NCBI GenBank assembly: GCA_036503065.1
Contig: DASXXM010000090.1
Location: forward strand, 1-25,741
From: DATEPR01 sp036503065
GTDB lineage: Bacteria > Actinomycetota > Actinomycetes > Mycobacteriales > Pseudonocardiaceae
Reading direction: 5' to 3'
DNA length: 25,741 nt
Program-made: the position numbers and the translations under genes
Shown: positions 23,939-25,741 of the stretch, piece by piece
How the letters are laid out: the number at the start of each line of letters is the position of its first letter
Numbering within the stretch: the first letter of the stretch is position 1
Notes under the pieces: model-generated
The model's database searches: none
Seen by the model: the letters and a program-made list of their open reading frames with translations, nothing else
What the model was told of the DNA's origin: nothing

Positions 23939-25330
23939 GTGAGTTCGACCTTCGCCGCGATCGACCTCGGCGCGTCATCCGGCCGCGTCATGCTCGCGGA
24001 GGTCGACGGGTCGCGCCTGAGCCTGCGTGCGGTGCACCGCTTCCCGAACCGGCCGGTGTCCGTCGGCGGCACGCTGTACTGGGACATCCTCGCACTCTGG
24101 GCCGGCACCACCGACGGCCTCCGCATCGCAGCCGGCCAGGTCGATCGGTTGGCGGGCATCGGCGTCGACTCATGGGCGATCGACTACGCGCTCCTGGACG
24201 AAGACGGCCGGTTGCTCGGAAATCCGGTCCACTACCGGGACACCCGCACCGACGGCATAGCCGAGACGATCGGTTCGGCCGAACTGTACGCGACCACCGG
24301 CGTGCAGGTTCTCCCGTTCAACACGGTCTTCCAGTGGGTCGCCGCCCGCGACTCGACGGCGATGCGCGCAGCCGCACACGCGCTGCTGATTCCCGACCTG
24401 TTCACCTACTGGCTGACCGGCCAACTCGGCACCGAACTCACCAACGCGTCCACGACCGGACTGCTGGACGTCCGCAGCCGCCAGTGGTCAACGGCACTGT
24501 TCGACCGACTTCGGTTACGCGACAACCTCTTTCCACCTCTCAGGCAACCCGGTGAGCGGATCGGCCGCGTGCGCGGGCAGGCCGCGTTCGGCGACGTGCC
24601 GGTCTTCACGGTCGGGTCACACGACACCGCGTCGGCCGTTGTCGGCGTGCCCGCCCGTGACGAGCGGTTCGCCTACATCTCGTGCGGTACCTGGTCCCTG
24701 GTCGGCGTCGAGCTCGACAGTCCGATCACCACCGATGCCGCGCGTGCCGCGAACTTCGGCAACGAACTCGGCCTGGACAACACGGTTCGGTTCCTGCGCA
24801 ACGTGATGGGACTGTGGCTGCTGCAGGAGTCGATCAGAACGTGGGAAGCGGCCGGCCAGCCGATCGATCAGGCACGCCTGCTCGCCGAGGCCGAGTACGT
24901 GCCCGCGGGCCGATTCGTCGTCGACCCCGACCGGCCGGAATTCCTGGCCCCCGGCGACATGCCCGCGCGGCTGCGGGCCGAATGCCGGCGCATCGGGCTG
25001 CCGGTACCGGAAACGCCCGCCGAGATCGCCAGGTGCGTCCATGACAGCCTCGCGGCCGCCTACCGGCGAGCGGTCCACGCCGCCGCCGAACTGTCCGGCA
25101 GGACCGTGGACGCGGTCCACATCGTCGGCGGCGGCGCGCGAAACGCGCTGCTGTGCCAACTCACGGCTGACCAGTGTGAGATCCCCGTCATCGCAGGACC
25201 GGTGGAAGCCACCGCATGGGGGAACGTTCTGGTCCAGGCGCGGGCGGCCCGCGTCCTCACGGGCGGCCTGCACGACCTTCGAAGTCTCGTGCGCAACACG
25301 GAAACCACGATCTACCAACCCCGGCCGTGA
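23939..25330 (+). CDS. rhaB: L-rhamnulokinase (FGGY family)
   Basis: The protein is 463 aa from GTG 23939 with AGAGGAG 7 nt upstream. It phosphorylates L-rhamnulose at C1 using ATP. The FGGY kinase layout is clear: phosphate-1 motif AAIDLGASSGRVMLAE (about 6-21), GIGVDSWAIDYALLD with the catalytic Asp, YRDTRTDG, the LLIPDLFTYWLTG hinge, SHDTASAV, ISCGTWSLVGVE and the adenosine motif VHIVGGGARNALLCQLTADQ. The length is normal for rhamnulokinases. It closes the rhamnose operon: isomerase, kinase and aldolase/dehydrogenase together feed DHAP and lactate into central metabolism. The downstream hairpin may end the transcript. Confidence 0.94.
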   Translation: MSSTFAAIDLGASSGRVMLAEVDGSRLSLRAVHRFPNRPVSVGGTLYWDILALWAGTTDGLRIAAGQVDRLAGIGVDSWAIDYALLDEDGRLLGNPVHYRDTRTDGIAETIGSAELYATTGVQVLPFNTVFQWVAARDSTAMRAAAHALLIPDLFTYWLTGQLGTELTNASTTGLLDVRSRQWSTALFDRLRLRDNLFPPLRQPGERIGRVRGQAAFGDVPVFTVGSHDTASAVVGVPARDERFAYISCGTWSLVGVELDSPITTDAARAANFGNELGLDNTVRFLRNVMGLWLLQESIRTWEAAGQPIDQARLLAEAEYVPAGRFVVDPDRPEFLAPGDMPARLRAECRRIGLPVPETPAEIARCVHDSLAAAYRRAVHAAAELSGRTVDAVHIVGGGARNALLCQLTADQCEIPVIAGPVEATAWGNVLVQARAARVLTGGLHDLRSLVRNTETTIYQPRP

Positions 25331-25341
25331 CTGATCCGTAC

Positions 25342-25381
25342 GTCACATTGCAGGTTACGGACAGGTCTGTAACTATGTGAC
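25342..25381. promoter_or_regulatory. Nested palindrome between rhaB and the TetR gene
   Basis: Outer arms GTCACAT (25342-25348) and ATGTGAC (25375-25381) enclose inner arms GTTAC (25354-25358) and GTAAC (25369-25373), which extend with GAC/GTC. The structure fills the 62-bp gap after the rhaB stop. It could be the operon terminator, the TetR protein's own operator, or both. There is no T-run. Confidence 0.55.
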
Positions 25382-25413
25382 CGAGGAGATTCGTGACGAG
25401 AGGAGCCGCGGCC

Positions 25414-25741
25414 ATGGTGGAGGTGGCCAGACCTCGCCGCGGCGCTCCGCTGAAGAGTGAGGCGAGCGCTCGCGAGCGCATCCTCGCGACCGCGAATGAG
25501 TTGTTCTACCGCGACGGCATCCATGCGACCGGCGTCGACACGGTGGTCGAGCGGTCGGGCGTGTCGAAGACGAGCCTCTATCGGGTGTTCCGGTCCAAGG
25601 ACGAGTTGATCGCCGCCTTCGCCACGGAGCGGGACCGGTCGTTCTGGGCGTGGTGGGATCGTGTTGCCGAGCGGCACGCCGACGACCCGCGGGCAGTGCT
25701 CGAGGCGCTGCTGTCCGGAGTCGCGAAGCTGGTCGGGCACC
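25414..25741 (+). CDS. TetR-family regulator (3' end outside window)
   Basis: The frame stays open to the window end, giving 109 residues from ATG 25414, which has AGAGGAG 8 nt upstream. A GTG at 25393 with GAGGAG 4 nt upstream would add seven residues. After a basic tail the TetR DNA-binding domain is clear: RERILATANELFYRDGIHATGVDTVVERSGVSKTSLYRVFRSKDELIAAF, with the recognition helix at SKTSLYRVF. The ligand domain is only begun (WAWWDRVAERHADDPRAVLEALL). Its target is not visible; the palindrome at 25342-25381 suggests autoregulation. No link to rhamnose use is implied beyond adjacency. Confidence 0.9.
   Translation, partial: MVEVARPRRGAPLKSEASARERILATANELFYRDGIHATGVDTVVERSGVSKTSLYRVFRSKDELIAAFATERDRSFWAWWDRVAERHADDPRAVLEALLSGVAKLVGH

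Noticed and set aside
23939..25330. Sugar kinase as an additional encapsulin cargo, since Family 2 shells can associate with xylulose kinases
   Set aside because: It lies 21 kb away at the end of a coherent rhamnose operon and is a typical rhamnulokinase.
1..25741. tRNA genes, CRISPR arrays, insertion sequences, phage genes
   Set aside because: Reading both strands showed no cloverleaf-type sequence, no regularly spaced repeats, and no transposase or phage proteins.

Overview
The window is high-GC throughout, with close gene packing, many GTG starts, Shine-Dalgarno (SD) sites of the AGGAGG type and many 1-14 nt gene overlaps. Together with a Family 2B encapsulin, a geosmin-synthase-like terpene cyclase and a type VII secretion (T7SS)-like protein, this points to a filamentous actinomycete, perhaps Pseudonocardiaceae or a relative. 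The genus is inference. I see no tRNA, rRNA, CRISPR array, insertion sequence or phage module.

Region 1 (1-4714) is a terpenoid nanocompartment locus. On the minus strand a Family 2B encapsulin shell protein with a cyclic-nucleotide-binding-type domain (2818-1394) overlaps by 14 nt a large gene that runs out of the left edge (1407-1). That gene fuses an N-terminal isoprenyl diphosphate synthase to a C-terminal class I terpene cyclase resembling the N-terminal half of geosmin/germacradienol synthase. Cargo, prenyl chain elongation and cyclisation thus appear to sit in one polypeptide beside their shell. This is the most interesting feature of the window. A free-standing NRPS-type condensation-domain protein is transcribed divergently (3347-4714) across a 528-bp regulatory region.

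Region 2 (4826-9367) is a MarR-controlled module. Two tandemly duplicated MarR regulators and two SnoaL-like proteins (one cytosolic, one with a signal peptide) lie on the minus strand. An atypical SDR (NAD(P)-dependent epimerase-like) and an LtrA-like membrane protein lie divergently on the plus strand. Five copies of a 16-nt palindrome, ACTTGA-N4-TCAAGT, occur only in the module's control regions. Two of them straddle a well-formed promoter at 7130-7158.

Region 3 (9370-13030, minus strand) has three exported or envelope-type genes: a secreted alpha/alpha-repeat protein of the squalene-cyclase/prenyltransferase fold, a large protein with a WXG100/EspC-like N-terminus and a YxxxD T7SS-type signal, and a protein built of two copies of one unknown domain.

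Region 4 (13279-25330) is a complete L-rhamnose uptake and catabolism locus. A divergent LacI regulator precedes a CUT2 ABC importer (ATPase, two permeases, lipoprotein), an L-fucose/L-arabinose-isomerase-like protein, L-rhamnose isomerase, a bifunctional rhamnulose-1-phosphate aldolase/lactaldehyde dehydrogenase and rhamnulokinase. Two similar LacI-type operators lie in the LacI/importer gap. The last gene, a TetR regulator truncated by the right edge, follows a nested palindrome.
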